DNA of 64,000 nt from Cohnella sp. CFH 77786 (lineage in GTDB: Bacteria; Bacillota; Bacilli; Paenibacillales; Paenibacillaceae): the NCBI RefSeq assembly GCF_019400745.1, contig NZ_WJIB01000011.1, forward strand, positions 124,001 to 188,000, given 5' to 3'. The notes under the pieces are model-generated. The model ran no database searches. It was not told where the DNA came from and was given only the letters and a program-made list of their open reading frames with translations. Below, one piece after another: positions 17,104-26,359 of this stretch; positions within the stretch are counted from its first letter, which is position 1, and each line of letters starts with the position of its first letter. The translations under genes and the position numbers were made by a program.

Positions 17104-18471
17104 TTGGAAGAATTGCATTGGGGAAGCATCGCATTGAATTTGCTGCTCGTTCTTTTTTTGGTTTTCCTGAACGGTTTTTTCGTCGCGTCCGAGTTCGCCC
17201 TCGTCAGGGTGCGCCAAACCCGGCTTACGCAGCTGAAGAATGAAGGCAATAAACGGGCCTCTTACGCGCTGAAAGTCAACTCTCGGCTGGACGTCTACTT
17301 GTCCGCCACCCAGCTCGGCATCACGCTCGCCTCGCTCGGCCTCGGCTGGGTGGGGGAACCCGCGATCGCGGACCTGATCGTCATTCCGCTGCTGCATCAG
17401 TTCGGCATCATGGACGAGACCGTCATTCACAGCATTTCCTATGTGACGGCGTTCGCTTTGATCACGTTCCTGCATATCGTACTAGGAGAACTAGCCCCCA
17501 AGTCGCTCGCCATCCAGCGTTCCGTCGGCGTATCCCTCTGGCTGTCGTGGCCGCTTCTCATGTTCTACCGCCTGTTCCTTCCATTTATCTGGGTGCTTAA
17601 CGGCGCGGCGAACCGGCTTCTGAAATGGATCGGCATCGAGCCGGCCGGCGAGCATGAAGCGGCCCATACCGAGGAAGAGATCCGGATTCTGATGAACGAG
17701 AGCGCCAAGAGCGGCATCATCGACAAGGACGAGTTGACGCTGTTCGATAACGTGTTCGAGTTCGCGGACCGCGTCGCCCGGGAGGTCATGCTGCCGAGGA
17801 CGGACATGGATTGTCTCTTTACGAACCAATCAAATTCGGACAACATGAAAGTCGTGTACGCGACCAAACATACCCGTTACCCGGTTGCCGTGGAAGACAA
17901 GGACCAAATCATCGGGTTCGTGCACATTACGGATTTGCTGACGGCCGATCCCGACGAAGACCACGATCTGAACCGGTTCCTCCGGCCGATTCTCAGCGTG
18001 CCGGAGTCGATGGAAATCAGCAAGGTGCTGAAGCTCATGCAGCGCAGGAAGTCTCAGCTTGCCATCGTCATTGACGAATACGGCGGTACGGCAGGGATGA
18101 TCACGGCCGAGACGATCCTGGAGGAGCTTGTCGGCGAAATGCAGGACGAATTCGACAACGAGCCGCCCAGCATCGTCGTGAAAGGGGACATTACGTCGGT
18201 AGAGGGGCGGATGCTGATCGAGGACGTCAACGACATGTTCGGTCTCGAAATCGAGGACGAGGAAGTGGACACGATCGGGGGCTGGCTGTTCAACCTCCTG
18301 GAGGGCAACATCTCCAAAGGCCAGAAGGTGACCCGGTACGGCTGCGTGTTCGAGATTGCCCAGACGGAGAGGCTTCGCGTCCAGAGGGTGCACATTTACC
18401 GGGTCAAACCGGCCGTTCAGGACTCGCCTGCTCTCAAGGGCGACGGACTGGTGCCCGGCGAGCAAGGATGA
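17104..18471 (+). CDS. CNNM/CorC-family transporter (hemolysin C-like) with CBS pair
   Basis: A 455-aa membrane protein. The N-terminal CNNM domain (about 1-190) has four hydrophobic segments and LNGFFVASEFALVRVR; two CBS domains follow (about 210-330, including MLPRTDMDCLF and VIDEYGGTAGMITAE), then a CorC/HlyC C-terminal domain (EVDTIGGWLFNLLEG). Members are linked to magnesium or cobalt efflux and ion homeostasis. Translation starts at TTG 17104 behind AAGGAG. It is 66 bases after yfkAB, with no terminator between them, and 28 bases before the AI-2E-like gene. Confidence 0.92.
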   Translation: MEELHWGSIALNLLLVLFLVFLNGFFVASEFALVRVRQTRLTQLKNEGNKRASYALKVNSRLDVYLSATQLGITLASLGLGWVGEPAIADLIVIPLLHQFGIMDETVIHSISYVTAFALITFLHIVLGELAPKSLAIQRSVGVSLWLSWPLLMFYRLFLPFIWVLNGAANRLLKWIGIEPAGEHEAAHTEEEIRILMNESAKSGIIDKDELTLFDNVFEFADRVAREVMLPRTDMDCLFTNQSNSDNMKVVYATKHTRYPVAVEDKDQIIGFVHITDLLTADPDEDHDLNRFLRPILSVPESMEISKVLKLMQRRKSQLAIVIDEYGGTAGMITAETILEELVGEMQDEFDNEPPSIVVKGDITSVEGRMLIEDVNDMFGLEIEDEEVDTIGGWLFNLLEGNISKGQKVTRYGCVFEIAQTERLRVQRVHIYRVKPAVQDSPALKGDGLVPGEQG

Positions 18472-18499
18472 AGGATCGGGAGGCGGGGGGAGCAGGCCA

Positions 18500-19534
18500 A
18501 TGCCGATGAGGCAATTCATGTTGATCGCGTTTGCGCTCGTGTTTCTTTATTTGCTGTTTACGACCGGGGCGCCGTTTCTGCTGGCGCTTGTCGTCGCCAT
18601 TTTCCTGGAGCCGCTTACGCAGTTGCTGATGACGAAGGCCAGAATGAACCGCCTGGCGGCCTCGACCATCTCGAGCACGATTTTCACCGCGTTCCTGGTG
18701 GGGGCCGCGGCTCTGATCGGCATGAAGGTCGTCACCGAACTCACGGCCTTCATGCAGAACGTTCCGCAATATTTGCAGGACGCGAGCGGGTACGTAAAGG
18801 ATCTGCTCGAGAGGGCGCAAAGCTTCTCGAGCGGCGGCGCCGAGCCCGTGCCCGGGCAGCTCGAAAGCTGGCTGTCCAAGGTGACCGAGGTGCTCACCGG
18901 CTTGTCCCAGAACATCACCGGATATTTGCTTAATTTCGCCAAGGGCATACCGAATTTCTTCGTGTTTTTCATCGTTTTCCTGGTCGCGGTGTACCTGTTC
19001 ACGCTTAGCATGCCCCAAATGAAGTCGTCGTTCCTTTCCTTGTTCGAGGAGAGATCCAAGCAGCAAATGGACCAGGTGCTCGTCAGCCTTCGGAAGTCGG
19101 TATTCGGCTTTCTCCGGGCGCAGCTTCTGCTCAGCGTCATCACGTATATCATCTGCTTCGTCGGACTTATGGTCATCGGGACCGGTTATCCGCTTGCGAT
19201 TTCCTTGCTCATCGTGGTCGTCGATATTCTGCCTGTCCTCGGCACCGGGTCGGTCATCGTGCCGTGGGCGGCGTACCAGCTTGTGGCCGGAGACGCCTTC
19301 ACCGGCGTCGGCTTGCTGCTGCTGTTTATCGTCATTACGGTCGTAAGACGAGTCGTGGAACCGAAAATTCTGGGCGACGCCGTTGGGATCGGCGCGTTGT
19401 CGGCGCTGATCAGCCTGTATGTCGGATTCGAACTCGTCGGCGTTATCGGCGTCTTTCTCGGGCCGATCGTCGTCATCGTGTTCATCGCGGCACGGAAAGC
19501 CGGGTTGCTCGATTTCAAAATCAAGCTCGACTAA
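18500..19534 (+). CDS. AI-2E/YtvI-type membrane transporter
   Basis: A 344-aa protein of the AI-2E family with about seven or eight hydrophobic segments and the conserved PVLGTGSVIVPWAAYQL and VVEPKILGDAVGIGALSALI regions. Firmicute members of this size resemble sporulation-linked YtvI or cation/proton antiporters rather than true AI-2 exporters, so the substrate is uncertain. The start at 18500 follows GGGGGGAGC. It is probably co-transcribed with the CNNM gene and is followed by a good terminator. Confidence 0.88.
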   Translation: MPMRQFMLIAFALVFLYLLFTTGAPFLLALVVAIFLEPLTQLLMTKARMNRLAASTISSTIFTAFLVGAAALIGMKVVTELTAFMQNVPQYLQDASGYVKDLLERAQSFSSGGAEPVPGQLESWLSKVTEVLTGLSQNITGYLLNFAKGIPNFFVFFIVFLVAVYLFTLSMPQMKSSFLSLFEERSKQQMDQVLVSLRKSVFGFLRAQLLLSVITYIICFVGLMVIGTGYPLAISLLIVVVDILPVLGTGSVIVPWAAYQLVAGDAFTGVGLLLLFIVITVVRRVVEPKILGDAVGIGALSALISLYVGFELVGVIGVFLGPIVVIVFIAARKAGLLDFKIKLD

Positions 19535-19549
19535 CCGCGACAGAATCGG

Positions 19550-19582
19550 AATCCGCCCTTCAACGGGGGCGGATTTTTTTTC
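19550..19582 (+). terminator. Terminator after AI-2E-family gene
   Basis: The stem AATCCGCCC / GGGCGGATT is followed by an eight-base T-run. Confidence 0.85.
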
Positions 19583-19589
19583 TTTTGGA

Positions 19590-19620
19590 GACAATTCGCC
19601 CAGACCGCGTTCATAGGATA
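19590..19620 (+). promoter_or_regulatory. Candidate sigma-E-type sporulation promoter for cotJABC
   Basis: CATAGGAT at 19612-19619 resembles the sigma-E minus-10 (CATAnnnT). ACAATT ends about 15 bases upstream as a weak minus-35. In B. subtilis cotJ is transcribed by sigma-E, so the position fits; the match itself is modest. Confidence 0.35.
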
Positions 19621-19683
19621 GAAGCGGAGTGTCTAACCGGCGCGGCGTGCCATGCGGCGCGAACGCCAAGGAGGTAACCGAGC

Positions 19684-19905
19684 ATGAGCAACGGACAATG
19701 GCGGGAGTGGTACCCGTACGTAAGTCCAAACGATCCATGCCCGCCGATTCGGGTCAAACGGTATATCGTGGCCCCGAACCAGTATATCCCTTATCAGCCG
19801 ATGAACCTGCCGCAATTTCCGCTGGACGAAGCTTTGTACAGAGGCACCCTGTGGCCGGCGTTGTACAGTCCTTATCAGCCGCAGCGGGCGGAGAAGGGAG
19901 GGTAA
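19684..19905 (+). CDS. cotJA: Spore coat-associated protein CotJA
   Basis: A 73-aa Pro/Tyr-rich small protein with PNQYIPYQPMNLPQFPLDEA and GTLWPALYSPY, which are diagnostic of CotJA. It is the first gene of the spore coat cotJABC operon. The start follows AAGGAGGT. CotJA is needed for assembly of CotJC into the coat in Bacillus. Its stop is 3 bases before the cotJB start. Confidence 0.93.
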   Translation: MSNGQWREWYPYVSPNDPCPPIRVKRYIVAPNQYIPYQPMNLPQFPLDEALYRGTLWPALYSPYQPQRAEKGG

Positions 19906-19908
19906 GCG

Positions 19909-20220
19909 ATGGATGAGCCGAATGTGCAGGCGGACCGGCCGGAGAAAGAGCCCGCGCGTCCCGGAGCCGGAGACGAAGCCTACCGCAAGCAACTGGAAGA
20001 GTTGCAGAAAATCGACTTCGTGCTGGTAGAACTGACGTTGTACCTGGACACCCACCCGACCGACATGCAAGCGATCCAGCAGTATAACCAGCTCGCCCAG
20101 AGGCGGAGGCAGGTATGCCAGGATTTCGAAATGCGATACGGTCCGCTGATGGCTTTCGGCCACAGCTTCTCCCGGTTTCCCTGGCAGTGGCCGGAGACGC
20201 CTTGGCCGTGGCAGGTGTGA
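19909..20220 (+). CDS. cotJB: Spore coat protein CotJB
   Basis: A 103-aa protein. The N-terminal ~20 residues are charged and low-complexity; the rest (LQKIDFVLVELTLYLDTHP, then RRRQVCQDFEMRYGPL) is a typical CotJB helical domain. It ends in an unusual Pro/Trp-rich tail (WQWPETPWPWQV). It is the middle gene of the operon, separated by 3 bases from cotJA and 12 from cotJC. Confidence 0.93.
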   Translation: MDEPNVQADRPEKEPARPGAGDEAYRKQLEELQKIDFVLVELTLYLDTHPTDMQAIQQYNQLAQRRRQVCQDFEMRYGPLMAFGHSFSRFPWQWPETPWPWQV

Positions 20221-20232
20221 GGAGGCGAGCGT

Positions 20233-20802
20233 ATGTGGATCTATGAGAAGAAGCTGCAATACCCGGTCAAGGTGTCGAAATGCGATCCGATGATGGCGAA
20301 GTTCCTGCTGGAGCAATATGGGGGAGCGGACGGCGAGCTCGCGGCCGCGCTTCGTTATTTGAATCAGCGGTATTCGATCCCGGACCGGGTGGTCGGGCTT
20401 CTGACCGATATCGGGACAGAGGAATTCGCGCACCTTGAGATGATCGCCACGATGGTTTACAAGCTCACCAAGGATGCCAGCGTCGAACAGCTGAAGGCGG
20501 CGGGACTCGGCGACCACTACGCGAACCACGACCGGGCGCTGTTCTACCAGAACGCCTCCGGCGTTCCTTGGACGGCCACCTACATACAGGCCAAAGGCGA
20601 CCCGATTACCGATCTGTACGAAGACATCGCCGCCGAAGAGAAAGCGCGCGCGACGTACCAGTGGCTGATCGACATGACGGACGACGTCGACTTGCAGGAC
20701 GGACTCAAATTCCTGCGGGAGCGGGAAATCGTTCACTCTCTCCGCTTCCGGGAAGCGGTGGAAATCATCAAGGCGGACCGGGAGCAGAAGAAGGTGTTTT
20801 GA
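20233..20802 (+). CDS. cotJC: Spore coat protein CotJC, manganese-catalase family
   Basis: A 189-aa ferritin-like protein of the manganese catalase family. Metal-binding candidates appear in TEEFAHLEMI and in YEDIAAEEKARATYQ, and a third in REREIVHSLRFREA. It is the expected length for CotJC, the coat-located member. It closes the operon and is followed by a strong terminator. ATG with a GGAGGCGAGCG site. A role in hydrogen peroxide removal at the spore surface is a family inference. Confidence 0.94.
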   Translation: MWIYEKKLQYPVKVSKCDPMMAKFLLEQYGGADGELAAALRYLNQRYSIPDRVVGLLTDIGTEEFAHLEMIATMVYKLTKDASVEQLKAAGLGDHYANHDRALFYQNASGVPWTATYIQAKGDPITDLYEDIAAEEKARATYQWLIDMTDDVDLQDGLKFLREREIVHSLRFREAVEIIKADREQKKVF

Positions 20803-20810
20803 GCGCGGAA

Positions 20811-20854
20811 GCCCCCTAATGGAAGAGAGTCTTCTTCCGTAAGGGGGTTTTTTT
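20811..20854 (+). terminator. Terminator of the cotJ operon
   Basis: CCCCCT pairs with AGGGGG around an inner GGAAGA / TCTTCC stem and is followed by seven T residues. Confidence 0.85.
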
Positions 20855-21016
20855 CGGACGGGAGGGGGACAGCCCCGATCCCGAGCAGATCGCGGGGCGG
20901 GCTCAACGTGCGGGCACACTCGCTCATCTTTTCTTCTTGCGAGAGGAACTTTTTTCCCCGAATATCGTATGATTGGGAAGATTCGACATTTACATAGGAA
21001 GGAGCGGCTGCGGGAC

Positions 21017-21131
21017 ATGGAAACGCTCATGATCGTGCTCTTCTTTATCGGAGCGGGTTACGCGCTGCTGTCCCTGGTGGTCGGAGACTGGCTCGGCTTC
21101 GATTTCCATCCGGGAGACTTGCCGTTCTTTG
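21017..21131 (+). pseudogene. 5' remnant of an NfeD/YuaF-like membrane protein gene
   Basis: An ATG behind AGGAAGGAG opens a frame whose first ~37 residues (METLMIVLFFIGAGYALLSL, then VVGDWLGFDFHPGDLPF) read like the N-terminus of the NfeD/YuaF protein normally encoded just upstream of flotillin. After about base 21126 the protein sense disappears: the frame runs on as Arg/Gly-rich nonsense to 21811, while flotillin sequence appears in another frame. The rest of the NfeD gene is missing. This is read as one side of a deletion junction. Confidence 0.7.
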
Positions 21132-22124
21132 GAGGAATTCGCCCGCAACGTGCAGGAAGTGGCGGCGAGCGACCTGAACAAAATGGGGCTGCAGATCGTT
21201 TCGTTCACCATCCGGGACGTGAGGGACAAGAACGGGTATCTGGACGCCCTCGGCCAGCCGCAGATCGCGTCCGTGAAGCGCGACGCGGAGATCGCGAAGG
21301 CCAATGCGCTGCGGGACGAACAGATCGCGAAATCCAAGGCGCTGGAAGAAGGCAAGAAGGCCGAATTCGCGGCGGAGACGAACATCGCGGAAGCGAACAA
21401 GGAAATGGAAGTGAAGAAAGCCGCGTTCAAGCAGGAGCAGGACAAACAGAAAGCGGAAGCCGACCAGGCCTACAAGCTCCAAGAGGTCAAGACGCTTCAG
21501 GCGGTCAAGGCCGAAGAGATGCAGATCCAGGTGATCGAGCGGGAAAAGCAGATCGAACTCGAAGCCAAGGAAATCGAGCGTCGCGAGCGAGAGCTCGTCG
21601 CGACGGTGAAGAAGCAGGCGGAAGCGGAGCGGTTTGCCCAAGAGCAGCGCGCGGAAGCCGAGCGCTACCAGATCGAGGCGAAGGCGCGCGCGGAGGCGGA
21701 AGCCGTCCGCCTGGCGGGCAATGCCAACGCCGACAAGGAGCGGGCGGAAGGAACCGCCGAAGCCGACGTGATCCGGCTGAAGGGCCTGGCGGAAGCGGAG
21801 GCGAAGGATAAGATCGCCGACGCCCTTCGCAAATACGGGGAGGCGGCGATCGTCGAGCTGATCGTGCAGAAATTCCCGGATATCGCGCGGGCCATCGCCG
21901 AACCGCTCTCCAAAACGGAGAAAATCGTCATCGTCGACGGCGGAGCAAGCGGGCCGAACGGCGGTGCCGGCAAGGTTACGGGTTACGTGACGGACCTGCT
22001 GGCGAAGATGCCGGAAACGGTAGGCGCGTTGACGGGCGTGGACGTGAACCAGCTGCTGAAGAGGCTGGCGGAGGGAAGCACGGCTATGAAGAAAGACGTG
22101 ACGCCTCCCGCTTCTTCGCAATAA
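21129..22124 (+). pseudogene. Flotillin (YuaG/FloT-like), N-terminally truncated by a deletion
   Basis: A 331-aa frame whose first codon available is TTG at 21129. It begins at EEFARNVQEVAASDLNKMGL and continues through IVSFTIRDVRDKNGYLDALG and a long Glu/Ala/Lys-rich coiled coil to a normal flotillin C-terminus (VIRLKGLAEAEAKDKIADAL, then a tail with GGAGKVTGYVTDLL). Compared with B. subtilis YuaG (about 509 aa), the membrane hairpin and the first half of the SPFH domain are absent. A product from the TTG would be soluble and could not scaffold membrane domains normally. It might be a pseudogene, a strain-specific deletion or an assembly collapse. A hairpin follows. Confidence 0.78.
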
Positions 22125-22142
22125 TCCGATATTTTCCAATGT

Positions 22143-22170
22143 AAGAAGCTCCCCGGCCGGGAGCTTCTTT
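22143..22170 (+). terminator. Hairpin after flotillin
   Basis: The stem AAGAAGCTCCC / GGGAGCTTCTT with a five-base GC loop is followed by a weak T-run (TACTT). Confidence 0.65.
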
Positions 22171-22312
22171 ACTTGACATTAAAGAAATTATAAGTTTCCA
22201 GAGAGAGTGGTTTTGGAACAGAGGGGGAGCCTTTTATGGCGTTGATGTTCTGCTCGTCTTGAGAAACGGATTTTGCGACTTATAGTAGGTTGTGTCTTGT
22301 GGAGCTATGAGC

Positions 22313-22442
22313 GCTGTAGTGACTTCCGGAGACGTTAAATCTGTGAAACCCCCGACCACGAGAGCTGTAGTGACTTCCGGAGACGTTAAATCTGTGAAAC
22401 CCCCGACTACGAGAGCTGTAGTGACTTCCGGAGACGTTAAAA
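22313..22442. repeat. 51-nt tandem repeat array A (about 2.5 copies)
   Basis: Units begin at 22313, 22364 and 22415, exactly 51 bases apart and nearly identical (one C/T change); the third copy breaks off after GACGTTAAA. Both strands are open: plus-strand translation repeats AVVTSGDVKSVKPPTTR, and the minus strand repeats DLTSPEVTTALVVGGFT. The array lies in a 590-base gap (22125-22714) that also holds a hairpin, an AT-rich stretch, a possible small minus-strand coiled-coil reading frame (22234-22557) and the ABC operon promoter region. No spacers are present, so it is not CRISPR. Confidence 0.9.
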
Positions 22443-22666
22443 CCAATTTCAAGCTGAGGATCTCCAAGATCCGTTCGTGCCGATCCAGAGTCTGATTCAA
22501 TTTGGATAAATCTTGTTGCGTTTTATCTCTCCGAATTTCCCCGAAATCCCCTTTCATTTCCTCGAAATTCCGATTCGTTGCAGGGGAGCGGCGAAGTAAG
22601 GTCCACTCTCCGATCCATCGTAAATTTCTCCCCTTTTTTGCGGAAGAAAATCCATTCTGAATCCGG

Positions 22667-22682
22667 TTGCAAACGGTTACAA
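22667..22682 (+). promoter_or_regulatory. cre-like / LacI-family operator overlapping the ABC operon promoter
   Basis: TTGCAAACGGTTACAA is a near-palindrome matching the CcpA cre consensus TGWAANCGNTNWCA at every fixed position but one. TACAAT at 22678-22683, inside it, is a plausible minus-10 element about 32 bases before the ATPase start. Binding would block initiation, so catabolite repression of the sugar importer is likely. Confidence 0.6.
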
Positions 22683-22714
22683 TGGGCGCAAGACAGAGGA
22701 AAGAGGGGTGTGAA

Positions 22715-24265
22715 ATGAACGCCATTCCGCTCGTCGCGATGGAAGGAATCGAGAAACGGTTCCCGGGGGTCCATGCCCTGAAACAATGCCGGTTCGAGCT
22801 CAGGGCGGGAGAGGTTCATGCCCTGGTCGGCGAGAACGGGGCAGGCAAGTCGACGCTTATGAAGGTGCTGACCGGCGTCTACCGCAAAGATGCGGGACGA
22901 ATCGTTTATAAAGGAACCGAAGTCGACATCCCGGATACGATCAAAGCCCAGCAGCTCGGCATCGGCATCATTCACCAGGAGCTCAACTTGATGCCTCACC
23001 TGACGGTTGCCCAGAACATCTACATCGGCCGGGAGCCGCGAAAGAAAATCCCGCTGTTTCTGGACGAAAAGGCTCTTCATGAACAGGTGCGCCACTTGTT
23101 CGGCAGGATGAATCTGGCGGTCGATCCGCGCGCGAAAGTTTCGGAGTTGACGGTCGCCAAGCAGCAGATGGTGGAAATCGCCAAAGCGCTGTCTTACCGG
23201 TCCGAAGTGCTGATCATGGACGAGCCGACGGCAGCGCTCACGGACAGCGAAATCGCAGAGCTGTTCCGGATCATCGCCAGATTGAGAGCCGAAGGAGTCG
23301 GCATCGTCTACATCTCCCACCGGATGGACGAACTCCGGCGGATAACCGACCGGATTACGGTCATGCGGGACGGCAGTTACATCGATACGGTGCGGACCGC
23401 GGACGTGGACATGGACCGGATCATCGCGATGATGGTCGGACGCGAGGTGTATCACGAGCCGAAGACGGGAGGCGCCGCCAAGCTCGGTGAGCCGGTGCTG
23501 GAGGTGACCGGACTGAGCCGCGGCAAAGCGATAAGGAACGTCAGCTTCGCGCTGCATAAAGGCGAGATCCTCGGATTCGCCGGGCTGATGGGCGCGGGCC
23601 GCACGGAGGTGGCGCGCGCCGTGTTCGGGGCGGATCCGATCGACGGAGGGACGATCCGGGTGCACGGCCGCGAGGTGCGGATCAAACAGCCGTCCGACGC
23701 CGTCCGCCACGGGATCGGGTACTTGTCCGAAGACCGCAAACGGTTCGGGCTGCTCGTCGACATGGACGTCCAGACGAACGTCGCGATCTCGTCTTACGCG
23801 AGATTCAGGCACCCGACCGGCTGGATGAAGCGGGACAAGATCGCGCAGACGGCGGAGGAAGTCGTCCGGAGCCTGAAGGTGAAGACGCCGAATGTGCGGC
23901 AGAAAGTCAAATTCCTGTCCGGCGGCAACCAGCAGAAAGTCGTCATCGGCAAATGGCTCACCCGCAACAGCGATATCCTCATTTTCGACGAGCCTACCCG
24001 CGGCATCGACGTCGGGGCGAAGAACGAAATCTATAAGCTGCTTGAACAGCTTGCCGCCCAGGGGAAATCGATTCTCATGATTTCCTCGGAGCTGCCGGAA
24101 ATCCTCCGCATGAGCGACCGCGTCATCGTCATGTGCGAGGGAAGGATTACCGGCGAGCTGTCCCGGGAAGAGGCGACGCAGGAAGCGATCATGAAGCTGG
24201 CGACGCTTCATTCCGATAAGTCCGCCGGCCATGAATCCGTAACATCAGGGGGGAATCCGAAATGA
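22715..24265 (+). CDS. Sugar ABC transporter ATP-binding protein, RbsA/MglA type
   Basis: A 516-aa tandem ATPase that powers a ribose/galactose-class importer. The first half has Walker [10 protein letters not shown] and Walker [16 protein letters not shown]; the second half has the degenerate P-loop [24 protein letters not shown] and [14 protein letters not shown], as is typical for RbsA. The start at 22715 follows AAAGAGGGGTG. The stop overlaps the permease start (ATGA), so the two are translationally coupled. A cre-like site precedes the gene. The sugar cannot be decided from the sequence. Confidence 0.95.
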   Translation: MNAIPLVAMEGIEKRFPGVHALKQCRFELRAGEVHALVGENGAGKSTLMKVLTGVYRKDAGRIVYKGTEVDIPDTIKAQQLGIGIIHQELNLMPHLTVAQNIYIGREPRKKIPLFLDEKALHEQVRHLFGRMNLAVDPRAKVSELTVAKQQMVEIAKALSYRSEVLIMDEPTAALTDSEIAELFRIIARLRAEGVGIVYISHRMDELRRITDRITVMRDGSYIDTVRTADVDMDRIIAMMVGREVYHEPKTGGAAKLGEPVLEVTGLSRGKAIRNVSFALHKGEILGFAGLMGAGRTEVARAVFGADPIDGGTIRVHGREVRIKQPSDAVRHGIGYLSEDRKRFGLLVDMDVQTNVAISSYARFRHPTGWMKRDKIAQTAEEVVRSLKVKTPNVRQKVKFLSGGNQQKVVIGKWLTRNSDILIFDEPTRGIDVGAKNEIYKLLEQLAAQGKSILMISSELPEILRMSDRVIVMCEGRITGELSREEATQEAIMKLATLHSDKSAGHESVTSGGNPK

Positions 24266-25302
24266 AATGGGCCGTGAACGCAAGCGGCGAGAACAACGCG
24301 GGCGCCGAAACGCCGGCGGGCGCAAACCGGCGCTTCTCCTTCGCCAGAGGCGGCGTGCTCCAACAGCTGCTCGCTTTCGCCAGCCTCATTCTGCTCGTCA
24401 TCGTCTTCTCGTTTTCTTCGGATAATTTCTTCGTATTCGACAACATCATGGGCATTCTGCTTTCGACAGCCGTGATCGGGGTGCTCGCCCTCGGCTCGAC
24501 GTTCGTCATCGTAACGGGGGGCATCGATCTGGCCGTCGGAACGGTCATGACCTTCAGCTCCGTCATGACCGGCGTTATCATCACCTTCTGGGGAGCGCCG
24601 ATTCCGCTGGGGATCATCGGAGGCATCGCCACCGGCGCGTTCTGCGGATTCCTCAGCGGCGTGGCGGTCGCCAAGATGAAGATTCCGCCATTCATCGTCA
24701 CGCTGGCCATGATGATGATCACGAAAGGGCTGTCGCTCATTATCTCCGGCACGAAGCCGATCTATTTCACGGATGGACGGGCAAGCGGATTCAAGGATAT
24801 CTCGATGGCTTCCGTGACCCATTCGCTGTTCGGAATCGAAATCCCCAACGCCGTCCTGATCTTCTTCGGCCTTGCCATCGTTGCCGGGTTGCTTCTCACC
24901 AAGACGATCGTCGGACGTTATACGTTCGCGCTCGGAAGCAACGAAGAAGCGACGCGCCTGTCGGGCGTGAAAGTAGACTTTTGGAAAATCGTCGTGTACA
25001 CGATCACCGGCGTCTTCAGCGGCATCGCCGGCATTCTGATGGCATCCCGTCTCAACACCGCTCATCCGGCGCTTGGCGCCGGTTACGAGCTGGAGGCGAT
25101 CGCCGCCGTCGTCATCGGCGGCACGTCGCTCAGCGGCGGACAGGGAACGATTCTCGGAACGGTTATCGGCGCCCTGATTACGAGCGTCCTCACCAACGGG
25201 CTTCGGATTCTGTCGGTGCCTCAGGAGTGGCAGACCGTCATCATCGGACTTGTCCTCGTAGGGGCCGTGTACGCCGACATTTTGCGCCGCCGCAAGGCTT
25301 GA
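24262..25302 (+). CDS. Sugar ABC transporter permease, RbsC type
   Basis: A 346-aa integral membrane permease of the ribose/xylose/galactose family with about eight to ten hydrophobic segments. Signature regions are [40 protein letters not shown] and [20 protein letters not shown]. Its ATG overlaps the stop of the ATPase gene, and the binding lipoprotein begins 79 bases later. It has a hydrophilic N-terminal extension of about 30 residues, Ala/Asn-rich, before the first membrane segment. Confidence 0.94.
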   Translation: MKWAVNASGENNAGAETPAGANRRFSFARGGVLQQLLAFASLILLVIVFSFSSDNFFVFDNIMGILLSTAVIGVLALGSTFVIVTGGIDLAVGTVMTFSSVMTGVIITFWGAPIPLGIIGGIATGAFCGFLSGVAVAKMKIPPFIVTLAMMMITKGLSLIISGTKPIYFTDGRASGFKDISMASVTHSLFGIEIPNAVLIFFGLAIVAGLLLTKTIVGRYTFALGSNEEATRLSGVKVDFWKIVVYTITGVFSGIAGILMASRLNTAHPALGAGYELEAIAAVVIGGTSLSGGQGTILGTVIGALITSVLTNGLRILSVPQEWQTVIIGLVLVGAVYADILRRRKA

Positions 25303-25381
25303 TTTTTCCGCGGCTTCGGTATTCCCTCCTTTCAGGAGCGACATACAACATTATCCAATAAGGTTAAGGGGAGAGCTGAGC

Positions 25382-26359
25382 ATGAAAACGAAAAAGTTCG
25401 GTCTCATCGGGGTCAGTCTGCTGGCGGCGGCCATGGTTCTCGGAGCTTGCGGCAAAAAGAACGACAACGCGGCGGCTGGCGGCGGAGACAAAATGTACAT
25501 CCCGGTCATCTCCAAAGGCTTCCAGCATCAATTCTGGCAGGCGGTGAAGCAGGGCGCCGAGAAAGCGGCCAAGGAGACGGGCGTCGAAATCACGTTCGAG
25601 GGACCGGAGACCGAATCGCAGGTCGACAAGCAGATCGAGATGCTGCAAGCGGCGCTGGACAAAAAACCCGCGGCGATCGCGTTCGCCGCGCTGGACAGCA
25701 AAGCGGCGATCCCGCTGCTCGAAAAAGCGAAAGCATCGAACATTCCGGTCGTCGGCTTCGACTCCGGCGTCGACAGCGACATTCCGGTCACGACGGCGGC
25801 CACGGACAACCTCGCGGCAGCCGGCCTCGCAGCCGATAAGATGGCCGAACTGATCGGCGGCAAAGGCGAAGTGGCGGTCATCGTCCACGACCAAACGAGC
25901 CGCACCGGCATCGACCGCCGCGACGGATTCGTCAAGCGGATCGAAGAGAAGTATCCGGACATCAAGATCGTCGACATCCAATACGGCGGCGGCGACCAGC
26001 TGAAATCGACCGACCTCGCCAAGGCGATCATGCAGGCGCATCCCAACCTCAAAGGCTTCTTCGGCGCCAACGAAGGCTCCGCGATCGGCGTGCTGAACGC
26101 GGTCGGAGAGCTGAAGAAGGACGGCCAAATCGTCGTCATCGGTTACGATTCCGGCAAGCAGCAAATGGACGCCATCCGCAGCGGCAAAATGGCGGGCGCC
26201 ATCACCCAGGATCCGATCGGCATCGGCTATTGGTCCGTCAAAGCCGCCGTCCAGGCGGTCAAAGGGGAAAAAGTGGAGCCTTCCATCGACACCGGCTTCC
26301 ACTGGTACGACAAGACGAACATCGATTCGGACGAGATCAAGCCTCTGCTGTACGAATGA
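25382..26359 (+). CDS. Sugar ABC transporter substrate-binding lipoprotein, RbsB type
   Basis: A 325-aa lipoprotein with a lipobox LGAC (Cys23) and a Gly/Ala linker, then a type-I periplasmic-binding fold from about residue 35. KGFQHQFWQAVKQGAEKAAK, FEGPETESQVDKQIEMLQAA and VIGYDSGKQQMDAIRSGKM are RbsB-like. It delivers the sugar to the RbsC/RbsA-type complex upstream. The start follows AGGTTAAGGGGAGAGC. The second binding-type protein at 29892 is related but membrane-anchored and belongs to the regulatory set. Confidence 0.94.
   Translation: MKTKKFGLIGVSLLAAAMVLGACGKKNDNAAAGGGDKMYIPVISKGFQHQFWQAVKQGAEKAAKETGVEITFEGPETESQVDKQIEMLQAALDKKPAAIAFAALDSKAAIPLLEKAKASNIPVVGFDSGVDSDIPVTTAATDNLAAAGLAADKMAELIGGKGEVAVIVHDQTSRTGIDRRDGFVKRIEEKYPDIKIVDIQYGGGDQLKSTDLAKAIMQAHPNLKGFFGANEGSAIGVLNAVGELKKDGQIVVIGYDSGKQQMDAIRSGKMAGAITQDPIGIGYWSVKAAVQAVKGEKVEPSIDTGFHWYDKTNIDSDEIKPLLYE

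Noticed and set aside
21100-21140. Programmed frameshift joining the N-terminal membrane segment to flotillin
   Set aside because: The upstream part resembles NfeD, not the flotillin N-terminus, and half of the SPFH domain is missing, so a simple shift cannot restore a normal protein.
20969-21811. 280-codon frame taken as one protein
   Set aside because: Only its first part has protein character; the remainder is an out-of-frame reading of flotillin.
22313-22442. CRISPR-like repeats
   Set aside because: Units are head-to-tail with no variable spacers, and there are no cas genes nearby. The same applies to 39153-39356.
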